A stretch of DNA of 64,000 bases. Source: Lachnospiraceae bacterium (GTDB lineage Bacteria; Bacillota; Clostridia; Lachnospirales; Lachnospiraceae). Each line of letters starts with the position of its first letter. The first letter of the stretch is position 1. Made by a program: the position numbers and the translations under genes. Below are positions 54,241 to 62,242 of this stretch, in pieces. The stretch lies in contig JALEIR010000028.1 of NCBI GenBank assembly GCA_022769665.1, positions 1 to 64,000 on the forward strand, given 5' to 3'. Under the pieces are notes generated by a model. It worked only from the letters and a program-made list of their open reading frames with translations. It was not told where the DNA came from and searched no databases.

Positions 54241-54365
54241 AAAAAAAGACTCTCAGCGCAAGCGCTAAAAGTCTTGTCCTTTCTATGTCAGAAAGCATGC
54301 AAACACAGCTTTTGGGAGCCGGGGGATGTTGCTTGCATGATATAACTACTCCCTTTTAACTTAAA
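54241..54365 (-). ncRNA. Probable yybP-ykoY (manganese) riboswitch with terminator
   Basis: In the leader of the exchanger gene, read on minus. The aptamer (about 54358-54266) begins TAAAAGGGAGTAG and ends GACAAGACTTTTA; TAAAAG pairs with CTTTTA to close the outer stem. Within it CATGCAA pairs with TTGCATG, and CTTTCT pairs with AGAAAG around GACAT. GGGAGTAG near the 5' side and the AGAC-CTTT-like 3' side are hallmarks of yybP-ykoY RNAs. The 3' strand of the outer stem overlaps a terminator (54241-54275: AAGACTTTTAGCGC with GCGCTGAGAGTCTT, then seven T), so ligand binding and termination are mutually exclusive. The family is known to bind Mn2+ and control cation exporters. Confidence 0.7.
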
Positions 54366-54393
54366 GACAAGGTAGCATTTTCGCAGGCAAATG

Positions 54394-56298
54394 TCAAGCA
54401 ATTTTCATTTTCTCCAAGAACTCCTTCTCCGGTACCGGCTTGGAGAAGTAATAGCCCTGCAGATATTCACACCCCATCTCTTGCAAAATATCCTTCTGTT
54501 CTTTTGTTTCCACACCTTCGGCGACAATGCACATATCCAAATCCTGCAGCATAGCGACCGTGTGGCGCAATGCCCGCATGGCTGTTTCATTCTCCATTGC
54601 ATACCAAACCATAGACTTATCCAGCTTCACAATGTGGAAAGGATATTTTATAACATTCGTCAGATTGGAATAACCCGTTCCGTAATCGTCCAGTGAAAAC
54701 GTAACACCTCCCACCGTCATCCGTTCCATGGTATCCCAAAGAACATCTTTTGCGATTGTTGTCTCTGTCACTTCAAGATTAATACAGGAATAAGGAATAT
54801 CATATTCATCCATAATTCCGTACAGCATTTCACAGATATCCTCCTGCATACACTGAACCACGGACAGATTGATTTCTATGTAATCAATTCCTTTTTCCCA
54901 GATTCTTTCTCTTGCCATCATACGGCACACTGTGCGGAATACAAACTCTCCGATTTTTAAAATCATTCCGTTTTTCTCCGCCATAGGAATAAATTCCTCA
55001 GGACTGATAAATCCCAATTCATTGTCATACAGCCGTATCAGTGCCTCCGCAGAATGAAATTTCTCCTGACTCGTAGAGTAAATTGGCTGATAATACACCT
55101 GAAAGGTACCGTTAGCCAATGCATTCTTCATAATCTGGAGAATCTTGCTTTCTCTTCTTTTCCCCGCAAGGATTTCACCGCCTGCGCGAATCACTTCTCC
55201 ATCATTGCTCTCATAAGGTATGTTTGCGGAATAATCAATGGAGTCCATAATGTCCTCCACCGTCTTGACGTCCTCGGGATAGTCAAGTTGAATCATGACC
55301 GTCTCCAGCTGAAGATTCATTCCTCCCGTCACCACAGGCTCATCCAGCTCTTCCCGTATTGCTGCAACGGTACGATCCAGGTTTCCGCCCTTTTCATCCA
55401 CAATAACAGCCAGCTTTCCCTCCGTGAGATAATAAAGCTCCAGCGGCTTCAGCTCTGTCTTCAGGTTAGAGACCACCTGCTTGGTCAGGATGCGGCTGAA
55501 TTCCGCTCCAAGCGCTTCACGGATGGCCGGAAAATTGGTAATGGTCACCACAACCACATGAAATTCATCCTGTTTTCCTACTGCGGCAGCAATCATCTTA
55601 TCAAAACCGCTTCTGTTGTAAATACCTAAATACTTTTCCTCGTCATCGTCGGGATTCTCCAGAGACATGTAGAGAAGTAACACAGTAAGAGCCGCAACAA
55701 ACTGCATGACAAGAACATTCGGAAACATGTTTTGTACCACGGCTCCCATGCATGCCGCTATCAAATAGAAATATACGGCAGTGCGCTGCCAGCCGGTAAG
55801 GGCTGTTCTGCTTTTTATCGTCAGTACCATGGAGGCAATCATGTAAATTCCGGTTATCATGCAAAGAACAGGGAACCCCGCTCCATGATAGTAAACCCAA
55901 TTCGAGTCATAATAAAAAACCAGCTTTGTAAAAGGTGATGTGAGAATCATCAATATCGTCACACTCACCGGTAAGAAAAGCACTGTCTTTTGAACTGCAG
56001 TCCATCTTCCCCCGCTTCTGTCTGTTAAGATAAATAAATACAGATAGCACCAGAAAGGAAGCATATTAAAGGCAATGAGATATACAGCATTCACACCGTA
56101 TGCGACAGCTAAAGGAATTCGCGGATCATCCGCAAGCACCGAAGCAACATCAATGATATCCGTCAACAGCAGCGTCCAGATAAGCCCAATAAAGACATAG
56201 GTCTGAGATGACCTGATGCTTTTCTTATGGTAAAAATGAATCAGTATGATGACGGTGAGTATCAGCGCCGCAACATCGTAATGAATGACATACCGCAT
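54394..56298 (-). CDS. EAL-domain c-di-GMP phosphodiesterase with degenerate GGDEF and membrane sensor
   Basis: A 634-residue protein. About residues 1-215 contain seven predicted helices, resembling membrane sensors of the 7TM type. Residues about 225-375 have GGDEF-like fold but the signature loop is replaced (YYLTEGKLAVIVDEKGG), so no cyclase activity is expected. The EAL domain (about 385-634) keeps its motifs: SAEALIRL (first Glu), EINLSVVQ (Asn), LEVTET (Glu), DDYGTGYSN (the Asp pair), KLDKSMV and IVAEGVETKEQ. It should hydrolyse c-di-GMP in response to a membrane signal and so affect motility or surface attachment. Confidence 0.92.
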   Translation of the reverse strand: MRYVIHYDVAALILTVIILIHFYHKKSIRSSQTYVFIGLIWTLLLTDIIDVASVLADDPRIPLAVAYGVNAVYLIAFNMLPFWCYLYLFILTDRSGGRWTAVQKTVLFLPVSVTILMILTSPFTKLVFYYDSNWVYYHGAGFPVLCMITGIYMIASMVLTIKSRTALTGWQRTAVYFYLIAACMGAVVQNMFPNVLVMQFVAALTVLLLYMSLENPDDDEEKYLGIYNRSGFDKMIAAAVGKQDEFHVVVVTITNFPAIREALGAEFSRILTKQVVSNLKTELKPLELYYLTEGKLAVIVDEKGGNLDRTVAAIREELDEPVVTGGMNLQLETVMIQLDYPEDVKTVEDIMDSIDYSANIPYESNDGEVIRAGGEILAGKRRESKILQIMKNALANGTFQVYYQPIYSTSQEKFHSAEALIRLYDNELGFISPEEFIPMAEKNGMILKIGEFVFRTVCRMMARERIWEKGIDYIEINLSVVQCMQEDICEMLYGIMDEYDIPYSCINLEVTETTIAKDVLWDTMERMTVGGVTFSLDDYGTGYSNLTNVIKYPFHIVKLDKSMVWYAMENETAMRALRHTVAMLQDLDMCIVAEGVETKEQKDILQEMGCEYLQGYYFSKPVPEKEFLEKMKIA

Positions 56299-56329
56299 TA
56301 TTTTATGCCCCTCCTAATCCGCAAAAAGC

Positions 56330-56367
56330 GCAAAAGGAGCGGAATCCCTAACGGGACTCTGCTCCTT
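56330..56367 (-). terminator. Terminator of tRNA-Leu
   Basis: On minus, AAGGAGC-A-GAGTCCC pairs with GGGATTC-C-GCTCCTT around GTTA, followed by TTGCGCTTTTTG. It begins six bases after the tRNA 3' end and lies upstream of the EAL gene. Confidence 0.8.
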
Positions 56368-56372
56368 CATAC

Positions 56373-56453
56373 TGCGGATAACAGGACTTGAACCTGCACG
56401 TCATAGACACCAGAACCTAAATCTGGCGCGTCTGCCAATTCCGCCATATCCGC
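56373..56453 (-). tRNA. tRNA-Leu (anticodon TAG)
   Basis: 81 nt reading GCGGATATGGCGGAATTGGC at the 5' end; acceptor GCGGATA pairs with TATCCGC, discriminator A. The anticodon stem-loop CAGATTTAGGTTCTG gives TAG. A variable arm of class II size and the T-loop GGTTCAAGTCC confirm Leu. Confidence 0.93.
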
Positions 56454-56544
56454 TTATAACGCAGTTTTCTCCTGTGGATGCAACCTTAATTATATCGTGA
56501 AGCATATAAATTTGTCAAGGGCAGCGTCATGCTGCTCTCTGCCG

Positions 56545-57933
56545 TTACTGCCCCTCTCCGAATCGCTCATTTCCAATATGGCAGATAATCCGTCGATTAA
56601 TTCTGACCAGAAAATAAGTACTCATTCCCACACTGGCCAGCTCCGCAATCGGAAACGACCACCATATCAGATTCACATTGCCGCTTAAGGAAAACAGATA
56701 TGCCACCGGCAGAAGAACACAAAGCTGTCTGGCGAAGGATACCAGCATACTGTATACGCCATTTCCGAGTGCCTGAAATACACTTCCCACAACAATACAA
56801 TACCCGGCAAAACAAAAACTGAGACAAATGGTTCTCAATGCGGGCACGCCGATTTCCAACAGCTCGGGCGTGGCATTGAACAGTCCAATCAGCTGCGCAG
56901 GTATCATCTCCATCAAGGCAAGCCCCACAAGCATAATACCCACTGCATACATGATACTGAATTTCATGGTTTTCACCACCCGTTCCCTGTTGCCGGCACC
57001 ATAGTTGTAAGCAATAATGGGAACCATGCCGTTATTCAAGCCGAACACCGGCATAAAAATGAAGCTCTGCAATTTAAAATACACACCAAACACTGTTTGG
57101 GCCGCTCCGAAAGCTTCCAGAATCAAGTTCATTCCATAAGTCATGACAGACCCAATCGCCTGCATGATAATCGACGGAATACCGACCTTGTATATCTGCA
57201 GAATAAGTTTTCCGTTAGGTTTAAACCCCTGAAACGAGATGTGAAGTTCCTTATTCATCCTCAGATTGAAAAAAACAGCAAGACACGCCGCAGTAATCTG
57301 ACCGATTACCGTGGCTGCCGCTGCACCTGCCACTCCCATTTTCGGGAAACCAAAAAGCCCGAAAATCAGAACAGGATCCAAAATCAAATTGATAATTGCA
57401 CCCGCACCCTGGGTAATCATAGCGTAGAAGGTTCTTCCCGTTGACTGAAGCAGACGTTCAAAGACAGTCTGCATAAAAATACCGATACCTGCCACACAAC
57501 ATATTGTCAGATATGTGATGCCGTAATCCCGCACCTCCGGAATAGATGTCTGACTGGCAAAAAAAGGTCTCCCCGCAAAAATACCAATCAGTGCAAACGC
57601 TATATAGCTGATTAGTTCGATAAAGATACCGTTTGCCGCAATCATATTGGCTTTCTCATATTCCTTCTCGCCCAGCGTTTTTGACAGAAAAGCATTGATT
57701 CCAACCGCAGTTCCCACAGCCACGGCGATAATCAGACTCTGAATAGGAAATGCCAGTGATACGGCTCTCAGTGCATATTCGTTTATTTTGGAAACGAAAA
57801 TACTGTCAACAATATTGTACAGTGCCTGCACCAGCATGGAAATCATCATAGGCAAAGACATGGAAATTAACAGCCTGTTTACGGGCATAACTCCCATTTT
57901 ATTCTCCTGCTGTATTTCTCTCTCTTCTGCCAT
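56545..57933 (-). CDS. MATE-family multidrug efflux transporter
   Basis: A 462-residue membrane protein with twelve predicted helices; start at 57933 (MAEEREIQQ), since the in-frame ATG nine bases upstream sits directly on the AAGG site. Typical motifs: PMMISMLVQALYNIVDSIFV in helix 1, GVAGAAAATVIGQITAACLA in helix 6 and FGLNNGMVPIIAYNYGAGN in the second half. It exports cationic drugs or metabolites with Na+ or H+. Its leader contains five 15-bp iterons immediately upstream and a small gene before these. Confidence 0.93.
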   Translation of the reverse strand: MAEEREIQQENKMGVMPVNRLLISMSLPMMISMLVQALYNIVDSIFVSKINEYALRAVSLAFPIQSLIIAVAVGTAVGINAFLSKTLGEKEYEKANMIAANGIFIELISYIAFALIGIFAGRPFFASQTSIPEVRDYGITYLTICCVAGIGIFMQTVFERLLQSTGRTFYAMITQGAGAIINLILDPVLIFGLFGFPKMGVAGAAAATVIGQITAACLAVFFNLRMNKELHISFQGFKPNGKLILQIYKVGIPSIIMQAIGSVMTYGMNLILEAFGAAQTVFGVYFKLQSFIFMPVFGLNNGMVPIIAYNYGAGNRERVVKTMKFSIMYAVGIMLVGLALMEMIPAQLIGLFNATPELLEIGVPALRTICLSFCFAGYCIVVGSVFQALGNGVYSMLVSFARQLCVLLPVAYLFSLSGNVNLIWWSFPIAELASVGMSTYFLVRINRRIICHIGNERFGEGQ

Positions 57934-57961
57934 GACAATCATCCTTTCCCGGTACTCAATC

Positions 57962-58036
57962 TTTTGGTACCCTATCCTTTTGTATCCTATCTCTTTGTAC
58001 CCTATCTCTTTGTACCCTATTTCTTTGTACCCTATC
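57962..58036. repeat. Five tandem 15-bp iterons upstream of the MATE gene
   Basis: Five head-to-tail units of the form TCTTTGTACCCTATC (plus reading): 57962-57976, 57977-57991, 57992-58006, 58007-58021 and 58022-58036. Three differ by at most one base, the two nearest the MATE gene by two or three. There is no spacer sequence, so this is not a CRISPR array. A degenerate sixth copy can be seen toward the start codon. The stop codon of the 48-aa gene is in the last unit. Copy number may vary by slippage. Confidence 0.85.
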
Positions 58037-58178
58037 GTTTTTGATTGATGGGTTGAATCCCTTCTTTTCGTACATTATGAGTCTGATTTTGATTCACTGC
58101 TTCGTTCTTTTGTGTTATGCTGTCGAATTTATTGTGGTTTACCTGTTCCTGTTGCCTTTTCTGCTCTTTCTTGTTCAT
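58032..58178 (-). CDS. Small hydrophilic protein, 48 aa, unknown
   Basis: ATG (58176-58178) preceded by CAGGAGGTG with six bases spacing, the best Shine-Dalgarno in this region. The product starts MNKKEQKRQQEQVNHNKFDS and ends VRKEGIQPINQKR; it is rich in Gln, Asn and Lys, has no Cys, Trp or membrane segment, and is predicted mostly disordered. The TAG stop lies within the first iteron. It resembles small spore- or nucleic-acid-associated proteins in composition only; I do not recognise a family. It stands between the tRNA operon and the MATE gene and could be a leader peptide for the latter. Confidence 0.6.
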   Translation of the reverse strand: MNKKEQKRQQEQVNHNKFDSITQKNEAVNQNQTHNVRKEGIQPINQKR

Positions 58179-58248
58179 TGCAGTCACCTCCTGTGATAGT
58201 ATGAACACGAGTCGGTCTGATTATGAATGCTGTATAGTCGCGAGCAAC

Positions 58249-58297
58249 AAAAAAATCGGTGAAACCCTTGCGGAATAAGGATTTTTACCGATTTTCC
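58249..58297 (-). terminator. Terminator of the four-tRNA operon
   Basis: On minus, AAAATCGGT pairs with ACCGATTTT across an internal loop containing ATCCTTATTCCGCAAGGGTT, followed by TTTTTTG. It begins a few bases after tRNA-Lys. Confidence 0.8.
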
Positions 58298-58302
58298 TTT
58301 CA

Positions 58303-58375
58303 TGAGACATGGGGGATTCGAACCCCCGACACCTTGATTAAAAGTCAAGTGCTCTACCGACTGAGCTAATATCCC
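58303..58375 (-). tRNA. tRNA-Lys (anticodon TTT)
   Basis: 73 nt. Acceptor GGGATAT/ATGTCTC (two G-U pairs), D-arm TAGCTCAGTCGGTAGAGCA, anticodon loop CTTTTAA within TTGACTTTTAATCAA, T-arm GGGGGTTCGAATCCCCC, discriminator A. Last of four tRNA genes. Confidence 0.95.
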
Positions 58376-58389
58376 AGATAAAAAAATAG

Positions 58390-58461
58390 CAGGGCTAGCT
58401 GGATTCGAACCAGCGTCTGCAGCAGTCAAAGTGCTGTGCCTTACCGCTTGGCGATAGCCCT
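58390..58461 (-). tRNA. tRNA-Gln (anticodon TTG)
   Basis: 72 nt. Acceptor AGGGCTA/TAGCCCT, D-arm CGCCAAGCGGTAAGGCA typical of tRNA-Gln, anticodon loop CTTTGAC (TTG) within CAGCACTTTGACTGCTG, T-arm GCTGGTTCGAATCCAGC, discriminator G. Confidence 0.93.
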
Positions 58462-58502
58462 GTATATGACACCAAGCATGCCACCAACACGTCGTAATAA
58501 AA

Positions 58503-58576
58503 GGTGGATAAAGGGATTCGAACCCTTGGCCTCCAGAGCCACAATCTGGCGCGCTAACCAGCTGCGCTATACCCAC
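58503..58576 (-). tRNA. tRNA-His (anticodon GTG)
   Basis: 74 nt. Acceptor GTGGGTA/TATCCAC with discriminator C and a G nearby for the extra 5' pair, anticodon loop ATTGTGG within CCAGATTGTGGCTCTGG, T-arm AAGGGTTCGAATCCCTT. Confidence 0.95.
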
Positions 58577-58602
58577 CATATAACCTCGCGCAGTTACGCG
58601 AA

Positions 58603-58676
<74 letters not shown>

Positions 58677-58818
58677 AAAAACGCAGTTTGTACTCAAACC
58701 GACGAAGCATATTTTAACTTATTCCATCGCCGTTGTCAACTCGTTTTTTAAAAAATGTAACAAAAAATATATAGTCGGTGAAAAAAACGGCTCTCTGTTT
58801 ATTAAGGTAGCAGTTATA

Positions 58819-59169
58819 TCAAAGTTCTTCCGCTTCCCGAATGGCCAAATCCTTTAAAAGAACCGTATTGCCTTTCTTAACAAGAAATAGCGGAATGCCG
58901 GCAAGAATTGCACAGATAACAGCATACAGATAAAGATATCTGTAACCGATAAATTCCATTACCGCACCGGACAAAATCGGAGTAATAATCTGAGCAGCCA
59001 TACTTGCCGTGTAATAATAGCCTGTATAACGCCCTGTAGTATTTTCACTTGCAACTTCCATAATCATGGGATATATTGTCGTTGCAACAGTTCCCATACC
59101 AACGCCTGCCACAGATACCCATGTGGAATGGGAAAGGATAATCTGTTTATCAAAGGGGACATTGAAGCG
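58819..59169 (-). pseudogene. C-terminal remnant of an MFS transporter
   Basis: Only about 115 residues of a major facilitator protein remain: WVSVAGVGMGTVATTIYPMI, then TGRYTGYYYTASMAAQIITP, ILSGAVMEFIGYRYLYLYAV and the true C-terminus LLKDLAIREAEEL. This corresponds to the last three or four helices of a 12-helix protein. The frame remains open to 59532, but that part is antisense to the acetyltransferase gene and has no transporter character. The family similarity stops abruptly near 59169, where the plus-strand acetyltransferase's leader begins, indicating a deletion or insertion that removed the 5' two thirds. Confidence 0.75.
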
Positions 59170-59238
59170 AAATAAGACAAAAATTTTAACCTGGTCAAGA
59201 GGATATCGAGGTCGTCGAGATAGTAAAGGAGATACAAA

Positions 59239-60105
59239 ATGACTGAAGTAATAAAGAATTATAGAAACAACAATGAGCTGAGACACAGTTTCAATGAGCT
59301 GGCAGGGAAGACCTTCGGTCTGAACTTTGAGGACTGGTACCAAAACGGCTTCTGGGGAGACAACTATAATCCTTACTCTGTTGTAAAGGATGGCAAGGTT
59401 GTTGCAAACGTCTCGGTAAACAAAACCGATATGCTGATAGACGGCACAGTAAAACATTTCATTCAGCTGGGCACTGTCATGACCGATGAAGCATACCGTA
59501 ATCAGGGTTTGATTCGCCAAATCATGGAACAAATTGATGCCGATTACGGTGATGCGGCAGACGGCTTCTATCTGTTTGGCAATGACAATGTGCTTGATTT
59601 CTACCCCAAATTTGGATTCCGAAAGTCAAAGGAATATCTTTATTCCCGAGACATCCGACAGGACGGAGAGTTTCAGTTTCAACAGGTTATCATGGACTCT
59701 CCCGACAGATGGAAGCTGTTGGAAGATGCCATGAACCGCAACATATTTCACGGCCGCTTTGACATGGTTGGCAACAACGAACTCATTCTGTTCTATGTGA
59801 CAAAATACATGCAGGAAAGCGTATATTACCACGAGCCTACCGATACCTACATCATCGCTGAAACAGAGGGAGACAATTTATTTTTACACAAAGTATTTAC
59901 CTCCACCTTAAAACACACCGAACAAGTCATCCGTTTGCTGGGAAATGCTGTAAACAGGGTTACTCTCGGCTTCGTACCCGAGGACACGGAAAACTACGAG
60001 GTATCCGAGTTCCACGGAGAGGACTGCACCTTTTTCATAAAGGGAATCACTCCGGACATCATGGAGCTTGAGAAACTGCGGATTCCCTCTCTGTCCCACG
60101 CCTGA
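59239..60105 (+). CDS. GNAT-family N-acetyltransferase
   Basis: A 288-residue protein; ATG preceded by AAAGGAG at good spacing. The acetyl-CoA site is IQLGTVMTDEAYRNQGLIRQ, with the Q/R-x-x-G-x pattern; FYPKFGFRKSKEYLY closes the GNAT core at about residue 130. A second domain of about 150 residues follows (VYYHEPTDTYIIAETEGDNL; LGFVPEDTENYEVSEFHGED), similar to two-domain Eis-like acetyltransferases. Substrate unknown. It is a plus-strand gene between remnants of other genes, which suggests recent acquisition. Confidence 0.88.
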   Translation: MTEVIKNYRNNNELRHSFNELAGKTFGLNFEDWYQNGFWGDNYNPYSVVKDGKVVANVSVNKTDMLIDGTVKHFIQLGTVMTDEAYRNQGLIRQIMEQIDADYGDAADGFYLFGNDNVLDFYPKFGFRKSKEYLYSRDIRQDGEFQFQQVIMDSPDRWKLLEDAMNRNIFHGRFDMVGNNELILFYVTKYMQESVYYHEPTDTYIIAETEGDNLFLHKVFTSTLKHTEQVIRLLGNAVNRVTLGFVPEDTENYEVSEFHGEDCTFFIKGITPDIMELEKLRIPSLSHA

Positions 60106-60196
60106 AACCGGCACTTTGATTATTTCGTTTGGCAACTATTATAGGGCTGCAGACTCTTCCTCTTAATTGCCCGCAATCAGAGCTTGTATGCCCTTA

Positions 60197-60300
60197 TCAT
60201 AGCGACTTTATCATAATCAGGCACGGATTGTTCTCGTCCCACATCTCTGTCAGCGTGATGAGCGTCTCAAATCCCACACTTTCATAAAACCTTCTTGTTC
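60197..60300 (-). pseudogene. C-terminal remnant of a second GNAT acetyltransferase
   Basis: One open frame reads RRFYESVGFETLITLTEMWD then ENNPCLIMIKSL and stop at 60197. RRFYESVGFE is the characteristic last-helix motif of GNAT enzymes. Nothing of the preceding 100-150 residues remains; near 60295 the sequence changes to the RhuM-like remnant in another frame. A fusion scar between two decayed genes. Confidence 0.6.
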
Positions 60301-60733
60301 GGTCTCTTCATGGTTTGATGGTCATAGGAATCCAGCAAATCAAGAGCTTCGCTGTATTTTTCAATTACAGACAAAATCTGCTTGCTGTCTATAGAATTTT
60401 CTGTTCTTTTCATAATTCGTATCACCTCGCCAAGCTGAGTCATACGATTATTATTAACTGCATAGCCTTCCAAAATGTATTGCTTTAAAACTGCATTCGC
60501 CCATTTACGGAATTCCACACCACGTCTGGATTTTACGCGATAGCCCACAGAAATAGGTTCAATTCACCCTCTTTGAATATATTTCCAATGTGATATGCTA
60601 TTGATGACCTAGCAGTATCAAACAGCTCACTCATTTGGTCCTGTGTCAGCCAAACCGTATCACTATTTACCTGAACCGACAATGATATCTTCTTATCCTC
60701 TGTTTCAAACAACACAATATCATTCTTTCCCAT
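60282..60733 (-). pseudogene. Decayed RhuM-family gene
   Basis: Two frames together give a RhuM-like protein. The 5' part (from 60733) reads KNDIVLFETEDKKISLSVQV, then VWLTQDQMSELFDTARSSIA and NIFKEGEL; the 3' part reads ISVGYRVKSRRGVEFRKWAN, AVLKQYILEGYAVNNNRMTQ and ILSVIEKYSEALDLLDSYDH. In complete relatives about 25-30 residues lie between EGEL and ISVGYRVKS; here they are missing and the frame shifts at about 60550. The C-terminal Fic/DOC-like domain of many relatives is absent too, since the gene ends at 60282 in a junction with another remnant. RhuM genes are mobile-element or defence-island cargo; function here is presumably lost. Confidence 0.75.
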
Positions 60734-60842
60734 TAAAAATCCCCCTTTTACCCTAATCCTTTGTTCTTACTCTATTTTTTGCCTCCCATTGCCTATATGT
60801 ATATAATATTATACCATTCTGTATAAAGTCAATAGTCTGCTT

Positions 60843-60880
60843 ATAAAAAAAAGAAACTGCGTATCTCTACACAGTTTCTT
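60843..60880 (-). terminator. Terminator of the ASCH-GNAT gene
   Basis: On minus, AAGAAACTG pairs with CAGTTTCTT around a 12-base loop and is followed by a run of seven or eight T. Ten bases after the stop codon. Confidence 0.85.
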
Positions 60881-60889
60881 AATCTTTCC

Positions 60890-61909
60890 TTATAACTCAC
60901 ATTCCAGCTGGCAGTCGCAGGGCTCCTCTTCCACATGTTTTCTGTTATATACTTGAGCCTCCACGCATCCCATGGCTTTATAGAAAGCCTGACTTTCCAC
61001 CGATGAATGAGCGGAGATATACAGCTTTCTCCCACCATGCTGCCTTGCCCAGTCCTTCGCTGCAAGGAACAATGTCTTTCCGATTCCTCGCCCACGCATG
61101 TCCTCCGACACATGAATACTGGACAGATCCAGATACTTCTGTTCCCCTCCGAACAGTTCCGGTTCTACTGAAGTAAAGCCCTTTAATACACCCTTTTCAA
61201 AAGCGGCATAGACAAATCCGCCTGTGGAAACCGTGTGCTTCAGACAAGTAACCAATGTCTCATATTCCTTTTCCGACCAGTCGTCTGTGAACGCAATATC
61301 CTTTATCAGCCATTGTCCGTTCTCCTTCCGCCAACATTTGGTCACCTTTTGATGCCGTACAAAATCCTGAAACAACTCACGACACAGTTCACCTTCATAT
61401 ACCGGTCTATATTCTATCCTATGTTGTTCAGCCTGATATACAACCTCAAATTCTTCAAAAATAACAGGCATGTCTTCGCTGAAGGTATATCCCAATTCCT
61501 TCCCTTCTGCCCGAAAGAAGGAAATATGTCCTTTCCTCCAGGATTCCAGATTGTCATCCTCTCCCTCCAGCTTGCATATGTCGTAAGTAATCTCCCGAAA
61601 GGGAAGTATTCTGACATTGGTTGTCTGAATCACACACCGTGGATTACCATCCCAATCTGTGACGATGCTGTAATCCCCTGCCTGCGGAATCCGGTCTCCC
61701 TCAATTTCATATGCCCATAAACTGCTTGCAGTGGCCCTTTTCTGTCCAATTAAAACCAACCGCAACAGCTCATTTGCCAAATATTCCGACAGTTCAAAGT
61801 GAAAGCAGTCAATGTACTTTGTTTGTTCACCCAGGCCTTTGTTTGCCAAAAATTGTTTCCAAAATCTCTCAATACATGATACTTCAACGCAAGATTCTTC
61901 AATGCACAT
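60890..61909 (-). CDS. ASCH-domain / GNAT acetyltransferase fusion
   Basis: A 339-residue protein; ATG after GAGGGG with eight bases spacing. Residues about 13-155 are an ASCH domain: FWKQFLANKGLGEQTKYID, GQKRATASSLWAYEIEGDRI and GDYSIVTDWDGNPRCVIQTT, similar to stand-alone YqfB-like ASCH proteins, which handle modified nucleosides or RNA. Residues about 165-339 are a GNAT acetyltransferase with acetyl-CoA motif VSEDMRGRGIGKTLFLAAKD and SAHSSVESQAFYKAMGCVEA. Both halves appear complete, and each exists alone elsewhere. The tail is Cys-rich (EEEPCDCQLECEL). The joint action is unknown; RNA-base or nucleoside acetylation is conceivable. Confidence 0.85.
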   Translation of the reverse strand: MCIEESCVEVSCIERFWKQFLANKGLGEQTKYIDCFHFELSEYLANELLRLVLIGQKRATASSLWAYEIEGDRIPQAGDYSIVTDWDGNPRCVIQTTNVRILPFREITYDICKLEGEDDNLESWRKGHISFFRAEGKELGYTFSEDMPVIFEEFEVVYQAEQHRIEYRPVYEGELCRELFQDFVRHQKVTKCWRKENGQWLIKDIAFTDDWSEKEYETLVTCLKHTVSTGGFVYAAFEKGVLKGFTSVEPELFGGEQKYLDLSSIHVSEDMRGRGIGKTLFLAAKDWARQHGGRKLYISAHSSVESQAFYKAMGCVEAQVYNRKHVEEEPCDCQLECEL

Positions 61910-61945
61910 ATCGCTATCCCCTCAAATTCAATATATCATAAGACT

Positions 61946-61975
61946 ATCATATCATCCCTGTTTTTCCCGGCGCAA
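61946..61975 (-). promoter_or_regulatory. Promoter of the ASCH-GNAT gene
   Basis: On minus: TTGCGC (61970-61975), 18-bp spacer, TATGAT (61946-61951), about 37 bp before the start codon. Confidence 0.5.
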
Positions 61976-62202
61976 CCTTTTTATCTCCTTTTGGAAAAGA
62001 TGTTTTCAACAACTTGTACGTGTCTGTGTTCTTCACCTACGTTTATCAAGATTCACGTAAGCCCAAATTCACATTCACAGTTATACACTTTTCATGCAAA
62101 TTTCCGAGTTACAACAGCTTTAAAATCATATATAAAGCAGTTCCCTAAAAAGAAATATAAGAAAGAAATATACGATGGAAAGAACAGACCCGACATAAAA
62201 GA

Positions 62203-62242
62203 AGCTGCCATCCAAACAACTTCACCTCGTTTAGGCGGCAGC
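62203..62242 (-). terminator. Possible terminator of the bile acid hydrolase gene
   Basis: On minus, GCTGCC (62242-62237) pairs with GGCAGC (62219-62214) across a 17-base loop, followed by TTCTTTT. The stem is short and the loop large; the mirror-image T-run on plus is better, but no plus-strand gene ends here. Confidence 0.4.

Noticed and set aside
57962-58036. Possible CRISPR array
   Set aside because: Units are 15 bp, contiguous and without unique spacers; no cas gene is nearby.
59170-59532. Upstream part of the open frame containing the MFS remnant
   Set aside because: It is antisense to the acetyltransferase gene and shows no membrane-protein pattern; only the last 115 residues resemble a transporter.
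60282-60733. RhuM-like protein as an active virulence or toxin gene
   Set aside because: An internal out-of-frame deletion separates its halves and the C-terminal domain is missing.
58819-60733. Insertion sequence
   Set aside because: No transposase, terminal inverted repeats or target duplications were seen around the gene remnants.
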